Positions 8,450 to 17,403 are shown, counted from the first letter of the stretch. The stretch: 64,000 bases of DNA from Constrictibacter sp. MBR-5 (GCF_040549485.1 NZ_JBEPTK010000009.1:124001-188000), one strand, 5' to 3'. Notes: generated from the letters alone by a model not told the origin. Program-made: numbers and translations.

Positions 8450-9556
8450 TCACAGGGTGAAGAGATCGCCGAAGCGTGTCCATTTCTCCCCGTCGAGCGC
8501 CGTCAGCAGGGCGCGGCCGCGGTGGAAGGCGTCCGCCAGCTCGGGACGGCGGGAATGGACGACCGTCCATTGGTTGGCGAAGAAGAAGCAGCGCTGGCCC
8601 TTGTACGAAGGCAGCCGCGGCGGCTTCACCGTGCCCGTCAGAACCGCCGCACCGCGCGATGCGGCGTCCGACGCCATCGCGCTGAGCAGGAAGTCGTAGC
8701 GTCCCTCCCGGGCGTAGGAGAACAGCACCTCGGCATAGCCGTCGGCGCGCAGGATGTAGGCGAAGGCGCCCATCGGCTGCTTGCCGTCGGTGACCGTGTG
8801 GCAGACCAGGGTGCGGCCCTGGGCCTTGGCCTCGAGCTGGCGCATCAGCCAGGCGATGCTGTCGCGGTCGTAGACGCCGACGATCTCGTAGGCCCTGTGC
8901 CGGGCGATGAGCTGGAGCAGGAAGTCCGGGTCGAACGGCGCCAGGACCGCATCCACGCGCTTGCCCGCCGCCATCCGGGCCAGCACCCGCGCGCCGGCGA
9001 TGTCGACAACGCCGCCGACGCGGTGCAGCCAGCGCGACATGGGCAGCGCCGTCTTGCGCTCGGCCTCGACCACCTGCAGCAGGGCGCGCACCGGGCGGAT
9101 CGGCCGGAACCAGTCGAAGCTGTAGCCGGCGACGACGGCACCGCCCGCGGCCTCCCACATCCGCCGCGACAGGTCGTTCGACGTGTCGGTCAGCGAAAGG
9201 TCCTGCGGGCCGGTCAGGAAGCGCCGCACCAGCCCGATCGCCGAGAAGGCGTCGACCTTGCCGTCGGGGCCCGGCCGCACGACGAAGTTGCCCGGCACGG
9301 CGACCAGAATCTGCTCGCCGCGAAACGTCATGCGGCGTGCTGTCGCACCGATGAAGCCGTTCAGCCGTCCGTCGGCGCCGAAGCAGACCAGCGGCGCGAT
9401 CTCGGGATGCAGCCAGGGATGGTCGAAATAGACCTCGCGCGCATGCTCGGTCAGCGGCCCGGCGCGGCGTTCGGCCGCCGGCGTGTTGGCGAGCAGGAGG
9501 TCGACCACCGCGGGCAGGTCGGCCTCGGTGCAGGGCCGGATGTCGATGGCAGGCAT
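8450..9556 (-). CDS. GNAT-like acyltransferase
   Basis: 368 residues. The N-terminus (IDIRPCTEADLPAVVDLLLANTP) is typical of GNAT enzymes; the middle has FIGATARRMTFRGEQI and AVPGNFVVRP, and the C-terminus resembles a second degenerate GNAT lobe. Length and layout recall acyltransferases beside exopolysaccharide or lipid-modification genes. The frame runs further upstream, but homology-like sequence begins at ATG 9556; no good ribosome binding site is visible there. It lies upstream of asnB in the same direction, so it may act on the same pathway. Donor and acceptor are unknown. Confidence 0.7.
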   Translation of the reverse strand: MPAIDIRPCTEADLPAVVDLLLANTPAAERRAGPLTEHAREVYFDHPWLHPEIAPLVCFGADGRLNGFIGATARRMTFRGEQILVAVPGNFVVRPGPDGKVDAFSAIGLVRRFLTGPQDLSLTDTSNDLSRRMWEAAGGAVVAGYSFDWFRPIRPVRALLQVVEAERKTALPMSRWLHRVGGVVDIAGARVLARMAAGKRVDAVLAPFDPDFLLQLIARHRAYEIVGVYDRDSIAWLMRQLEAKAQGRTLVCHTVTDGKQPMGAFAYILRADGYAEVLFSYAREGRYDFLLSAMASDAASRGAAVLTGTVKPPRLPSYKGQRCFFFANQWTVVHSRRPELADAFHRGRALLTALDGEKWTRFGDLFTL

Positions 9557-9756
9557 GGGGTGGGCTCGCTCTACGGCCGACGGGACGCGCTGGAACCGAT
9601 CGCACGCCGGGTGCTTTATAAGGAGACTTCGTGTCGGCGTCAGCCGGCGCGGACACCTCACTGTCGCACGGATCGCGCGGCGCAGGTCTGTACAAGCGAG
9701 GCGGCGGCATCCCTCAGCAGGGTAGCCGCCGCTCTCGCGAGCGGGCCACGGCGAAA

Positions 9757-10059
9757 TCAGCTTTTGGCGGGACCGCCGACCGCCGCCCGGAACGGCACCA
9801 CCTCGATCTTCTGCCAGACGCCGCCCGTGACGTAGGGGTCGGTGCGCAGCCATTCGTCCAGTTCCGCCCGCGTCGCGAAGTCGACGATGCAGCACGAGCC
9901 GATCATGCCGCCGGCATCGTCGAGGATCGCCCCGCCGATCAGGATGCGCCCCTCCTCGGTCATGCGGCGCGCGCCGACCAGATGCGCCTCGCGCACCGCC
10001 TGCCGTCGGGCTGGCGCCTCGGGGTCGGTGCCGTCATAGGCGGTGACCAGGAACTGCAT
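9757..10059 (-). CDS. YciI-like domain protein
   Basis: A 100-residue protein of the YciI/YCII-related ferredoxin-like fold: MQFLVTAYDGTDPEAPARRQ at the start, a conserved REAHL, and the family ending DEWLRTDPYVTGGVWQKIEVVPF. Members are small, often dimeric proteins thought to act on chlorinated or other small compounds, but most lack a known role. ATG 10059 has GGAGG upstream. It is transcribed away from the lipoprotein gene at 10190. Confidence 0.88.
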   Translation of the reverse strand: MQFLVTAYDGTDPEAPARRQAVREAHLVGARRMTEEGRILIGGAILDDAGGMIGSCCIVDFATRAELDEWLRTDPYVTGGVWQKIEVVPFRAAVGGPAKS

Positions 10060-10189
10060 GCGGGTCCTCCCATGTTCGCGTCGAACGTGCAAAGCGCCGG
10101 TTTCGACACCTTGCCTTAACCCGATGAGCGTACGATGCTTTCCTGCATCGGCGCCAACCGGCGCAACCCTACCGCAAGCGGGAGAGATT

Positions 10190-11143
10190 GTGCTCGGTCT
10201 CGTGAAGCGCCTTCTGGCCGTGGCGATGTTCGTCCCGGCCGGCGCCTGCGCCATGCTGGGGCAGCCCACCGACGAGGAACCCCTCCTTTCCTTCGTCGCG
10301 ATGGTCGATCTCGGCCGCCGCGACCTGCTCGGCGGCGTCTCCGGCCTGGAGGTCGATGGCGACGGGATCACGGCGACCGCGGTGCGCGACGACGGACTCG
10401 CCCTGCAGTTCCCCCTGGCGTTCGACGCCGACGGCAAGCTGGTGGATGTCGGCGCGGTGCGCGCGGCCCCCCTGGGCGGCGTCGACCTGGAGGCACCGAA
10501 GGGCACGCGCGACGCCGAGGCGCTGCGCCGCCTGCCCGACGGATCGTGGCTTGTCGCCTACGAGGGCGACCATCGCGTCGTCCGGCACGCCGCCGACTGG
10601 GCGGGCCTGCTCGCGCCGCCGATCAGGCTGGACCTGCCCGCCGACATCGCGACGCTGCCGCCGAACAAGGGCCTGGAATCGGTCGCCGTGGCCGGCGACG
10701 GCACCATCGCCATCCTGGCGGAAGCGAGCGGCGACGACGGCCTGCACCGCACATGGCTCCGCCGCGACGGCAAGTGGATCGGCCGCTCGTACCGGACCGA
10801 CCCCGCCTACCAGCCGACCGACGCGGTCTTCCTGCCGAACGGCGACCTGCTCGTCCTGGAGCGGGCGTTCTCACTGCTGCTCGGGGTGCGCTGCCGGCTG
10901 ACGCGGGTGCCCGCGGCGGACGTGGCGAAGGCCGAAGCCTGGGAAGGCCGCGTGCTGGGCGCCATCCGCCCGCCGGCCCCCGAGGCGGAGGACAATTTCG
11001 AGGGGCTGGCGCTGCTGCCGGAAAAGGACGGGGCGGTAAGGCTGCTCGCTGTATCGGACGACAATTTTTCCGACCTGCAGCGCACCCTCCTGCTGCAGTT
11101 CACGCTGACCTATCAGGCCGCCGGCCCGAACAAGGGGCGCTAA
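10190..11143 (+). CDS. esterase-like activity of phytase family protein, exported
   Basis: 317 residues, starting at GTG 10190 because GGAGAG lies just upstream. The first 20 residues are a signal peptide ending in VPAGAC, so it may be a lipoprotein, though the lipobox is not ideal. The rest resembles the beta-propeller-like phytase-type esterase domain: EALRRLPDGSWLVAYEGDHRV, NKGLESVAVAGDG, PTDAVFLPNGDLLVLER and DNFEGLALL. The family is periplasmic or outer membrane and its substrate is poorly known. The EamA gene follows after 3 bases. Confidence 0.82.
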   Translation: MLGLVKRLLAVAMFVPAGACAMLGQPTDEEPLLSFVAMVDLGRRDLLGGVSGLEVDGDGITATAVRDDGLALQFPLAFDADGKLVDVGAVRAAPLGGVDLEAPKGTRDAEALRRLPDGSWLVAYEGDHRVVRHAADWAGLLAPPIRLDLPADIATLPPNKGLESVAVAGDGTIAILAEASGDDGLHRTWLRRDGKWIGRSYRTDPAYQPTDAVFLPNGDLLVLERAFSLLLGVRCRLTRVPAADVAKAEAWEGRVLGAIRPPAPEAEDNFEGLALLPEKDGAVRLLAVSDDNFSDLQRTLLLQFTLTYQAAGPNKGR

Positions 11144-11146
11144 TCC

Positions 11147-12106
11147 GTGGCCGGGACAGATGCGGCCGCCGTCGTCCAGCCCCTGGACACGCATCCCCTG
11201 GCGGCCGCCTGTCTGATGCTGGGCGCGACGGCGTGCTATGCGTCGATCACCTTGATCGCCCGCCATCTCTCCGGCGAGGTGCACGCGTTCGAAGTGCTGT
11301 TCTTCCGGAACATCTTCGGCCTCGTCATCATGCTGCCCTGGCTGCTCCGGATCCTGCAGCCCGGCATGCTCCGGGCGAAGCGGATCGGGATGCACGGCGT
11401 GCGCGCCGGCTTCAACTCGCTGTCGCTCGGCTGTTGGTTCCTGGCGGTGGGCTTGATGCCGCTGGCCGACGCCACGGCGATCACCTTCACCGCGCCGCTG
11501 TGGGTCACGATCTTCGCCGCCCTCTTCCTCGGCGAGAGGGTGCGGATCCGCCGCTGGAGCGCCACCATCCTCGGCTTTCTGGGCGTAATGATCATCCTGC
11601 GGCCGGGTTCGGGGGGCAGCGGCCTCGATCTCCTCGGCCCCGGCGCGCTGCTGGCGCTCGCCGCCGCAGCCTCCTGGGCCCTGACGGTGGTGACGCTGCG
11701 GTCGCTGTCGCGCAGCGAGCGGCCGGAAGCCGTGATGACGTGGCAGGTGCTGCTGATGGCGCCGATCTCGCTGCCGGCCGCCCTGTTCTTCTGGACGACG
11801 CCGTCGGTGACCGAACTGCTCTGGATGGCCCTGCTCGCGGCGCTGGCCACGGCCGGCCAGTTCTGCCACATCAAGGCGCTGAAGCTTCAGGACATCACGG
11901 CCCTGCAGCCGATCGACTTCGTCAAACTGCCGATCATCGCCGCAATGGCCTTCTTCCTCTACGACGAGATACCGAGCGTGTGGACGTTCCTGGGCGGCAT
12001 CGTCGTCTTCGTCGCCGCCAGCTATGTCAGCTGGCGTGAAGCGCGGATCAAGCGTGGCCGCGCCGTCGCGGCGCGTGTCGCCGACGCTGCGGCCGGGAGG
12101 TCGTGA
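11147..12106 (+). CDS. EamA/DMT family transporter (first of pair)
   Basis: 319 residues with about ten hydrophobic segments and two EamA repeats, as in the drug/metabolite transporter superfamily. Signatures include FEVLFFRNIFGLVIMLPW, ADATAITFTAPLWVTIFAALFLGERV and a second-half QPIDFVKLPIIA. GTG 11147 is the start, 3 bases after the preceding gene. It overlaps the next EamA gene by 4 bases. Direction and substrate cannot be predicted. Confidence 0.9.
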   Translation: MAGTDAAAVVQPLDTHPLAAACLMLGATACYASITLIARHLSGEVHAFEVLFFRNIFGLVIMLPWLLRILQPGMLRAKRIGMHGVRAGFNSLSLGCWFLAVGLMPLADATAITFTAPLWVTIFAALFLGERVRIRRWSATILGFLGVMIILRPGSGGSGLDLLGPGALLALAAAASWALTVVTLRSLSRSERPEAVMTWQVLLMAPISLPAALFFWTTPSVTELLWMALLAALATAGQFCHIKALKLQDITALQPIDFVKLPIIAAMAFFLYDEIPSVWTFLGGIVVFVAASYVSWREARIKRGRAVAARVADAAAGRS

Positions 12107-13026
12107 CGCCGACGCGGTTGGCCGCGGCCTTCGCCCGGTTCGAGGCCGCCCCGCCGCCGCTGCGCGCCGCCGTCTTCGCCACGCTGTCGGCGCTGTTCTT
12201 CTCGTGCATGAGCGCGCTGATCCGCCATGCCGGGACGGAGCTGCATCCGTTCGAGGTGGTGTTCTTCCGCAACATCCTGGCGCTCGCCTTCATGATGCCG
12301 TGGCTGGCGGGGGTCGGCATCTCGGCGATGCGGACCCAGCGGCTGGGCGGCCACGTGCTGCGCGCGCTGTTCAGCCTGGGCGGCATGCTGTGCGGCTTCA
12401 CGGCGGTCACGCTGATCCCGATCACCGAGGCGACCGCGCTCGGCTTCACGGCGCCGCTCTTTTCGACCATGGGGGCGGCCCTCATCCTGGGCGAGACGGT
12501 CCGCCTGCGCCGCTGGACGGCGATCATCGTCGGGTTCGCCGGCACGATGATCGTCCTGCGGCCCGGCATCGAGGGGCTGTCGCTCGGCTCGCTGCTGGCG
12601 ATCGCCAACGCCGCCTTCGCGGCCTCCTCGATCCTGGTGGTGAAGTCGCTGTCGCGCACCGAGCGGCCGGAGGTCGTCGTCACCTACATGACGCTGATCC
12701 TGACGCCGCTGTCGCTGATCCCGGCCCTGTTCGTCTGGCAGTGGCCGAGCCTGGAAATGCTCGGCTGGCTGACGGCACTCGCCTTCTGCGGCACCGTCGG
12801 CCACATCTTCATGACGCGAGCCTTCGGCGCGGCGGACGTCACCGTCGTGCTGCCCTTCGACTTCGCCAAACTGCCGTTCACCGCCCTGATCGCCTTCACG
12901 ATCTTCGGCGAGATCCCGACCGTCTGGACCTGGATCGGCGGTGCCGTGATCTTCGTCGCGACCTTCTACATCGCACACCGCGAGACGGTGCTGGCCCGGC
13001 AGCGGCGGGCCGCCGGCGGTACCTGA
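12103..13026 (+). CDS. EamA/DMT family transporter (second of pair)
   Basis: 307 residues, clearly paralogous to the gene upstream: FEVVFFRNILALAFMMPW, EATALGFTAPLFSTMGAALILGE and VLPFDFAKLPFTALIAF match it closely. GTG 12103 overlaps the preceding stop by 4 bases, so both are made from one message. The pair is probably a recent tandem duplication or a paired transporter; each protein has two EamA repeats, so a dimer is not required. Confidence 0.9.
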   Translation: MTPTRLAAAFARFEAAPPPLRAAVFATLSALFFSCMSALIRHAGTELHPFEVVFFRNILALAFMMPWLAGVGISAMRTQRLGGHVLRALFSLGGMLCGFTAVTLIPITEATALGFTAPLFSTMGAALILGETVRLRRWTAIIVGFAGTMIVLRPGIEGLSLGSLLAIANAAFAASSILVVKSLSRTERPEVVVTYMTLILTPLSLIPALFVWQWPSLEMLGWLTALAFCGTVGHIFMTRAFGAADVTVVLPFDFAKLPFTALIAFTIFGEIPTVWTWIGGAVIFVATFYIAHRETVLARQRRAAGGT

Positions 13027-13124
13027 ACAGTTCCCCGGTCACCCGGCGCCGCAGGAAGTGCTAGGATCGGTCCGGGCACCACCGTTCGCGGCACTGCGCG
13101 CGCCAGACGGCGGGAGGGGATGCG

Positions 13125-13892
13125 ATGACCACCGGACGTGCGCCGCTGAAGGATGCCGGCGACCTCGCGCGCGAGTGCATCGTCTACGGCGCGATCGTCG
13201 TCGTCGCCTGCGGCCACGCGATCCTGGCGGTGGTCATCGTGACCGGCTTCCTGACGGGACACTTTCCCGACTGGCTGAACGGCTCCGAACGCCACAACCA
13301 GGTCCGCAACGTCATTGAACTCCTCTATTTCCTCTCCAGCCTGGGGCTGGTCGTGGTCGCGATCCTCGCGCTGCGCTTCGCCAAATCCCAAGCCGATCAG
13401 AGCCGCAGGCAGAACGAGATCGCGCAGGAGCAGGCGGCGCTCTCCACGCGGACGGCACAGGCCGCCGTCTACATGCGGCTGGTCGAGCGGATCGCCTGCA
13501 GCGAGATGGTCTTCGGCGGGCAGCTGCGCACGCTCATCGTGCGGCAGCATGCGGCGAGCGACGGCTCACTGCCGCTCGGCGAGTTCGCCTCGCACTGCAT
13601 CGAGGCGCTCGACGACGACACCCGCGGCAGTTTCATCGGCTTCCTGATCTTCCTGGAGGACATCGGCCTGCTCGCGCGGCGTCGCTACCTGTCGATGGAC
13701 GACGTCTTCCATCTCCTCGAAGGGCCGCTGAAGGAGTTCAACGACGCCTTCCTGTTCCACTTGGAGAAGATGCGGGCGGCGTCCTACCAGCAGCGCATGT
13801 GCGACAACGCCATCTGGCTGCTGAAGGAGATCGTCGGCTATACGCCGCAGGAGGCGCTGCCGGCGGAGCGCGGGGCGTCGCAGCCGGTCTGA
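13125..13892 (+). CDS. membrane protein of unknown function, DUF4760-like
   Basis: 255 residues. Two transmembrane helices (about residues 20-43 and 66-85) are followed by a basic, glutamine-rich coiled region (RFAKSQADQSRRQNEIAQEQ) and a cytoplasmic helical domain. This order resembles proteins annotated DUF4760, whose function is unknown. ATG 13125 follows GGGAGGGG. It stands alone between the EamA pair and small genes on the other strand. Confidence 0.75.
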   Translation: MTTGRAPLKDAGDLARECIVYGAIVVVACGHAILAVVIVTGFLTGHFPDWLNGSERHNQVRNVIELLYFLSSLGLVVVAILALRFAKSQADQSRRQNEIAQEQAALSTRTAQAAVYMRLVERIACSEMVFGGQLRTLIVRQHAASDGSLPLGEFASHCIEALDDDTRGSFIGFLIFLEDIGLLARRRYLSMDDVFHLLEGPLKEFNDAFLFHLEKMRAASYQQRMCDNAIWLLKEIVGYTPQEALPAERGASQPV

Positions 13893-13899
13893 CGGCGGC

Positions 13900-14013
13900 C
13901 TACTTGTCGCCCGGCACCGGTTCAGGCCGCTGCTTCAGGGGGATGTCGCGGGACGGATGATAGTGCGCCGACATCGTCGGCCCGACGCCGATCCCGAATG
14001 CGCAGGCGATCAT
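13900..14013 (-). CDS. possible small protein, 37 residues
   Basis: A short frame starting at ATG 14013 with GAGGGAG about 7 bases upstream. The product begins with a short hydrophobic glycine-rich stretch (IACAFGIGVG) and ends in a proline-rich hydrophilic tail (QRPEPVPGDK). It is not recognised. Support is the ribosome binding site and the fit in the gap between 13892 and 14090. Confidence 0.3.
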   Translation of the reverse strand: MIACAFGIGVGPTMSAHYHPSRDIPLKQRPEPVPGDK

Positions 14014-14089
14014 GTCCAAGCTCCCTCAGGGCACGAGCCCGATATCACCGCGATATGGTGAGCGATCGGCCGCCCGTCATCCCGCCTCG

Positions 14090-14344
14090 TCATCCCGGCC
14101 CGCCACCGGGTGTCCCATCCTCAGGGTCGGCATCCTCGGACTCGGCGTCGAACACCACCGGGGGGCCGAACTCGCGTTCCAGTTCGTCCTCCAGGCGCTG
14201 CAGATCCTCCGGCACCGGCATGCCGAAGGCGCGCATGCCGTCCAGTTCCTGCTTGAGACGCATCCAGATCTCGTGCCGGTCGCCCTGCTCGCCTTCCATC
14301 TCGGTCAGGAGCAGCGACAGGCGGGCTTCGAGGTGGGGGTCCAT
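14090..14344 (-). CDS. small conserved-looking hypothetical protein
   Basis: 84 residues, mostly helical and acidic: a leucine-rich N-terminus (EARLSLLLTEMEGEQ), a middle segment LKQELDGMRAFGMPVPEDLQRLEDELEREFG, and a disordered Asp/Glu/Gly tail. ATG 14344 is chosen since AGAGG lies 5 bases before it; ATG 14380 or 14383 in frame lack such a site. No function is recognised. Confidence 0.6.
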   Translation of the reverse strand: MDPHLEARLSLLLTEMEGEQGDRHEIWMRLKQELDGMRAFGMPVPEDLQRLEDELEREFGPPVVFDAESEDADPEDGTPGGGPG

Positions 14345-14543
14345 GCTGGCCTCTGTGTCTGCGGGACCCGACTGAACCATCATCGCCGGGCACGGGCAAG
14401 CGTCACGGCCTGCGGCGTAAGCGCCGCGAGGCTGCCGGATCGCGCCTCCGTCACCCGCATACGGCCGACGACGCCGGAGGTTCCGCAGGGGCACGGTTCA
14501 TGCTTCCTTGGGCGCAACCGCTCTCGAAACATCAGGACCGACC

Positions 14544-14990
14544 GTGACCGACCAGACGACCCGCCCAGGATACCGCATCCCCTATCCCCGTGACCCCTTC
14601 GAACTCTATGTCGGCCCGTTCTGGACGCCCGAGGGCCCGGAGCCCGACGGCACGGTGACGCTGACGGTCGAGGCGCGGCACTGCAACGGCGGCGGCGCGG
14701 TGCACGGCGGCATGCTGGCGACGATGGCCGATCTGGCCCTGTGCTGGGTGGCGGTCATGGACCTGCCCGACGAGCGCGTCGTCACCGTGTCGCTGACCAC
14801 CGACTATCTGAGCGGCGCGGTCGAGGGAGAAACCCTCGTCGCGACGCCGGAACTGATCCGCCGCACCGGCTCCCTCGCCTTCTGCCGCTGCGAGATCCGC
14901 GCATTCGACGGAAAGGATTCGGATCCCGCCGGCCGGATCGTCTCGTCCAGCACCGCCGTGCTGAAGCGGATGCGCCGGACGCCACGCTGA
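14544..14990 (+). CDS. PaaI-type hotdog thioesterase
   Basis: 148 residues of the hotdog fold. The signature GGGAVHGGMLATMADLALCW is that of PaaI-like acyl-CoA thioesterases, followed by VVTVSLTTDYLSGAVEGETL. GTG 14544 is used because AGGA lies 7 bases before it; the frame extends a little upstream from a TTG. It lies before the thiolase pair, but a promoter (15045-15073) separates them, so shared function is uncertain. Confidence 0.85.
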   Translation: MTDQTTRPGYRIPYPRDPFELYVGPFWTPEGPEPDGTVTLTVEARHCNGGGAVHGGMLATMADLALCWVAVMDLPDERVVTVSLTTDYLSGAVEGETLVATPELIRRTGSLAFCRCEIRAFDGKDSDPAGRIVSSSTAVLKRMRRTPR

Positions 14991-15044
14991 GCCGTGCGCG
15001 GGCCCGGCTCGGAGAGGTTCCGGAGGCGTCCCCGGATCGGGGCC

Positions 15045-15073
15045 TTGTCAGGACAAATGCGTCCCCCTACCCT
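15045..15073 (+). promoter_or_regulatory. candidate sigma-70 promoter for the thiolase operon
   Basis: TTGTCA (15045-15050) and TACCCT (15068-15073) are separated by 17 bases, ending 41 bases before the thiolase ATG. With the terminator at 16708 this frames a two-gene operon. Confidence 0.55.
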
Positions 15074-15114
15074 GCGGCCACCTCAACCACGAAACCGAGA
15101 GGTGGTGGACCCCT

Positions 15115-16287
15115 ATGAGCATCAAAGGCAAGGCCTACATCGCTGGGATCTATGAGCATCCCACGCGCAAGGCCGTCGACAAGTCGCTGGCGCAGCTGCA
15201 CGCCGAAGTGGCTGCCGGCGCGCTGAAGGACGCCGGCCTGACCGTGGACGACGTCGACGCCTACTACTGCGCCGGCGATGCGCCGGGCCTCGGCCCGCTC
15301 TCCATGGTCGACTATCTCGGCCTGAAGAACTGCCGGCACATGGATTCGACCGACACCGGCGGCTCGTCCTACGTGCTGCATGTCGGCCACGCCGCCGAGG
15401 CGATCGCCGCCGGCAAGTGCAAGGTGGCGCTGATCACGCTCGCCGGCCGTCCGAACGCCGAGGGCATGGCGACCGGCACCGCGCCGCGCGTCTACAACCA
15501 GTCGGCGCCCGACGTCCAGTTCGAGTTCCCGTTCGGTCCGACCGTCGTCAACATGTACGCCATGTGCGCCATGCGCCACATGCACGAGTACGGCACGACC
15601 AGCGAGCAGCTCGCCTGGATCAAGGTCGCCGCGTCGCATCATGCTCAGCACAACGAGCACGCGATGCTGAAGAAGGTCGTCACGGTCGAGGACGTCGTCA
15701 ACTCGCCGATGATCTCCGACCCGCTGCATCGTCTGGACTGCTGCGTCATCTCCGACGGCGGCGGTGCCATCGTCGTCGTGGCGCCCGAGGTGATGAAGAG
15801 CCTCAACCGTCCGAAGATCAAGATCCTGGGCGCCGGCGAAGCGCCGAAGCACCAGATGGGCGGCCAGATCGACCTCACCTATTCCGGTGCGCGCTGGTCG
15901 GGCCCGGCGGCGTTCGCCGAGGCCGGCGTCACGCCGAAGGACATCAAGTACGCGTCGATCTACGACAGCTTCACGATCACCGTGCTGATGCAGCTGGAAG
16001 ACCTCGGCTTCTGCGAGAAGGGCCAGGGCGGCAAGTTCGTTTCCGACGGCAACCTGATCTCCGGCGTCGGCAAGCTGCCGTTCAACACCGACGGCGGCGG
16101 GCTCTGCAACAACCACCCGTCGAACCGCGGCGGTCTGACCAAGGTGCTCGAGGCGGTCCGTCAGGCCCGCGGCGAGGCGCACCCGAAGGTGCAGGTCCCG
16201 AATTGCGATCTGGTTCTGGCGCACGGTACGGGCGGCTCGCTCGGCACCCGCCACGGCAGCGCCACCGTCATCCTCGAGAGGGAGTGA
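15115..16287 (+). CDS. thiolase domain protein, lipid-transfer/SCP2-type
   Basis: 390 residues of the thiolase superfamily, non-degradative branch. Features are TDTGGSSYVLHVGHAAEAIAAG (about residues 79-100), in which TGGSSYV replaces the usual nucleophile cysteine region, VISDGGGAIVV, the NNHPSNRGG stretch and the HGTGGS near the end. Lack of a cysteine in the early motif suggests an aldolase-like or non-Claisen role, as in steroid side-chain lipid-transfer thiolases that pair with an OB-fold protein. That partner is encoded next. AGAGGTGG lies upstream of ATG 15115. Confidence 0.85.
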   Translation: MSIKGKAYIAGIYEHPTRKAVDKSLAQLHAEVAAGALKDAGLTVDDVDAYYCAGDAPGLGPLSMVDYLGLKNCRHMDSTDTGGSSYVLHVGHAAEAIAAGKCKVALITLAGRPNAEGMATGTAPRVYNQSAPDVQFEFPFGPTVVNMYAMCAMRHMHEYGTTSEQLAWIKVAASHHAQHNEHAMLKKVVTVEDVVNSPMISDPLHRLDCCVISDGGGAIVVVAPEVMKSLNRPKIKILGAGEAPKHQMGGQIDLTYSGARWSGPAAFAEAGVTPKDIKYASIYDSFTITVLMQLEDLGFCEKGQGGKFVSDGNLISGVGKLPFNTDGGGLCNNHPSNRGGLTKVLEAVRQARGEAHPKVQVPNCDLVLAHGTGGSLGTRHGSATVILERE

Positions 16288-16292
16288 TCACC

Positions 16293-16679
16293 ATGGCCGA
16301 GAGGAAGATCCCGGCGCCCGAGCCGAACCCGGAAACGAAGGCGTTCTGGGACAACTGCGCCGCGGGCAAGTTCACCGTCGGCAAGTGCAAGGACACGGGC
16401 AAGCTCTACTGGTACCCGCGCGCCCTGTCGCCCTTCACGCTCAGCGACAACACCGAGATGGTCGAGGTGTCGGGCAAGGGCACGATCTACTCCTACAGCG
16501 TCATGCGGCGCTCGCCGGAGATGTACTGCATCGCCTACGTCACGCTCGACGAGGGCACGACGATGATGACCAACATCGTCGACACCGACTTCGACAGCAT
16601 CAAGGTCGGCCAGAAGGTGAAGCTCGTCTTCAAGCCCACCGACGGCGGCCCCCCGGTCCCCTGCTTCACGCCCGCCTGA
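16293..16679 (+). CDS. Zn-ribbon OB-fold protein, thiolase partner
   Basis: 128 residues: an N-terminal helix (NPETKAFWDNCAAGKFTVGKC), a short region in the rubredoxin-like position, here with KCKDTGKLYWYPRALSP and few cysteines left, and an OB-fold with GKGTIYSYSVMRRSPE and VGQKVKLVF. This DUF35/OB-fold family binds acyl-CoA and forms a complex with non-catalytic-type thiolases. GAGAGGGAG precedes ATG 16293 by a few bases. It is co-transcribed with the thiolase. Confidence 0.88.
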   Translation: MAERKIPAPEPNPETKAFWDNCAAGKFTVGKCKDTGKLYWYPRALSPFTLSDNTEMVEVSGKGTIYSYSVMRRSPEMYCIAYVTLDEGTTMMTNIVDTDFDSIKVGQKVKLVFKPTDGGPPVPCFTPA

Positions 16680-16707
16680 CCGGGCGACCAGCAGGAGCGT
16701 GAGACGG

Positions 16708-16736
16708 AACGCCCGGGCGAAAGCCCGGGCGTTTTC
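16708..16736 (+). terminator. rho-independent terminator after thiolase operon
   Basis: A perfect 9-base GC stem (CGCCCGGGC / GCCCGGGCG, extended by two A:T pairs) with a GAAA tetraloop is followed by TTTT. It lies 29 bases after the OB-fold stop. Confidence 0.9.
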
Positions 16737-16784
16737 GCGTTGGGGGCCGGCCGGGCTTCGTGCGGTGGCCTCCCGCCCCAGGGG

Positions 16785-17324
16785 TCATGCGTCCGGCCGC
16801 CGGGGCGCATCGGCCTCCGGGCCGGCGGCGAAGGCTTCTTCCTCGGCCTGCACCAGCTCCCGGTGCGCGACGGCCAGTGCGGCACCCCAGACGAGATGGG
16901 CGGCGATCATCAGGAGGTTCCGGCGGGCCGGATGCCCGGTGGCGGGGCGCAGCGTCCCGAGGGTCGGAATCCAGCCGAGGTAGCTGGCCGCCCATACCGC
17001 GACGCCGTAGATCGATCCCGTCGCCACCGTCGGCCGCGACCGTATCAGCGGCAGGAGCGCTCCGGCGGCGGCGCCGTAGACGAAGTGAGCCGCCATTGTC
17101 GTCTCCTGCGGGCCGGCGTCCCGGTCGGGGCCGTCGTCGTCCCGCCGGGCGGGCGTCAGCCGCTCGGTCAGTTCGCGCGGCGGCAGGGGATAGCGTTCCT
17201 GCTGCGGCAGTCCGCGGTGGAGGCGCCGCATCGCCATCGTCATGGGGAGGGTCGCGACGAACCCCGCTATGGCACCCGTGACGATCCGCGGGACGTGCCG
17301 GCGTTTCGAACGGGCTCGGCGCAT
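16785..17324 (-). CDS. integral membrane protein of unknown function
   Basis: 179 residues with about four hydrophobic helices, the first being GAIAGFVATLPMTMAMRR, then FVYGAAAGALLPLI, SIYGVAVWAASYLGWI and LLMIAAHLVWGAALAVA. The layout, with PMTMAM and a C-terminal HLVWG, recalls DUF1440/YagU-like or DUF6789 proteins. ATG 17324 has GGAGGAGA just upstream, an excellent ribosome binding site. Function is unknown. Confidence 0.75.
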   Translation of the reverse strand: MRRARSKRRHVPRIVTGAIAGFVATLPMTMAMRRLHRGLPQQERYPLPPRELTERLTPARRDDDGPDRDAGPQETTMAAHFVYGAAAGALLPLIRSRPTVATGSIYGVAVWAASYLGWIPTLGTLRPATGHPARRNLLMIAAHLVWGAALAVAHRELVQAEEEAFAAGPEADAPRRPDA

Positions 17325-17403
17325 CGGTTCTCCTCCCCGGCATGAGCGCGGCTCGCTCCGGCGAACGCGGTGCGCGGTGTCGCCCGCATCCGGTACGACG
17401 GCG

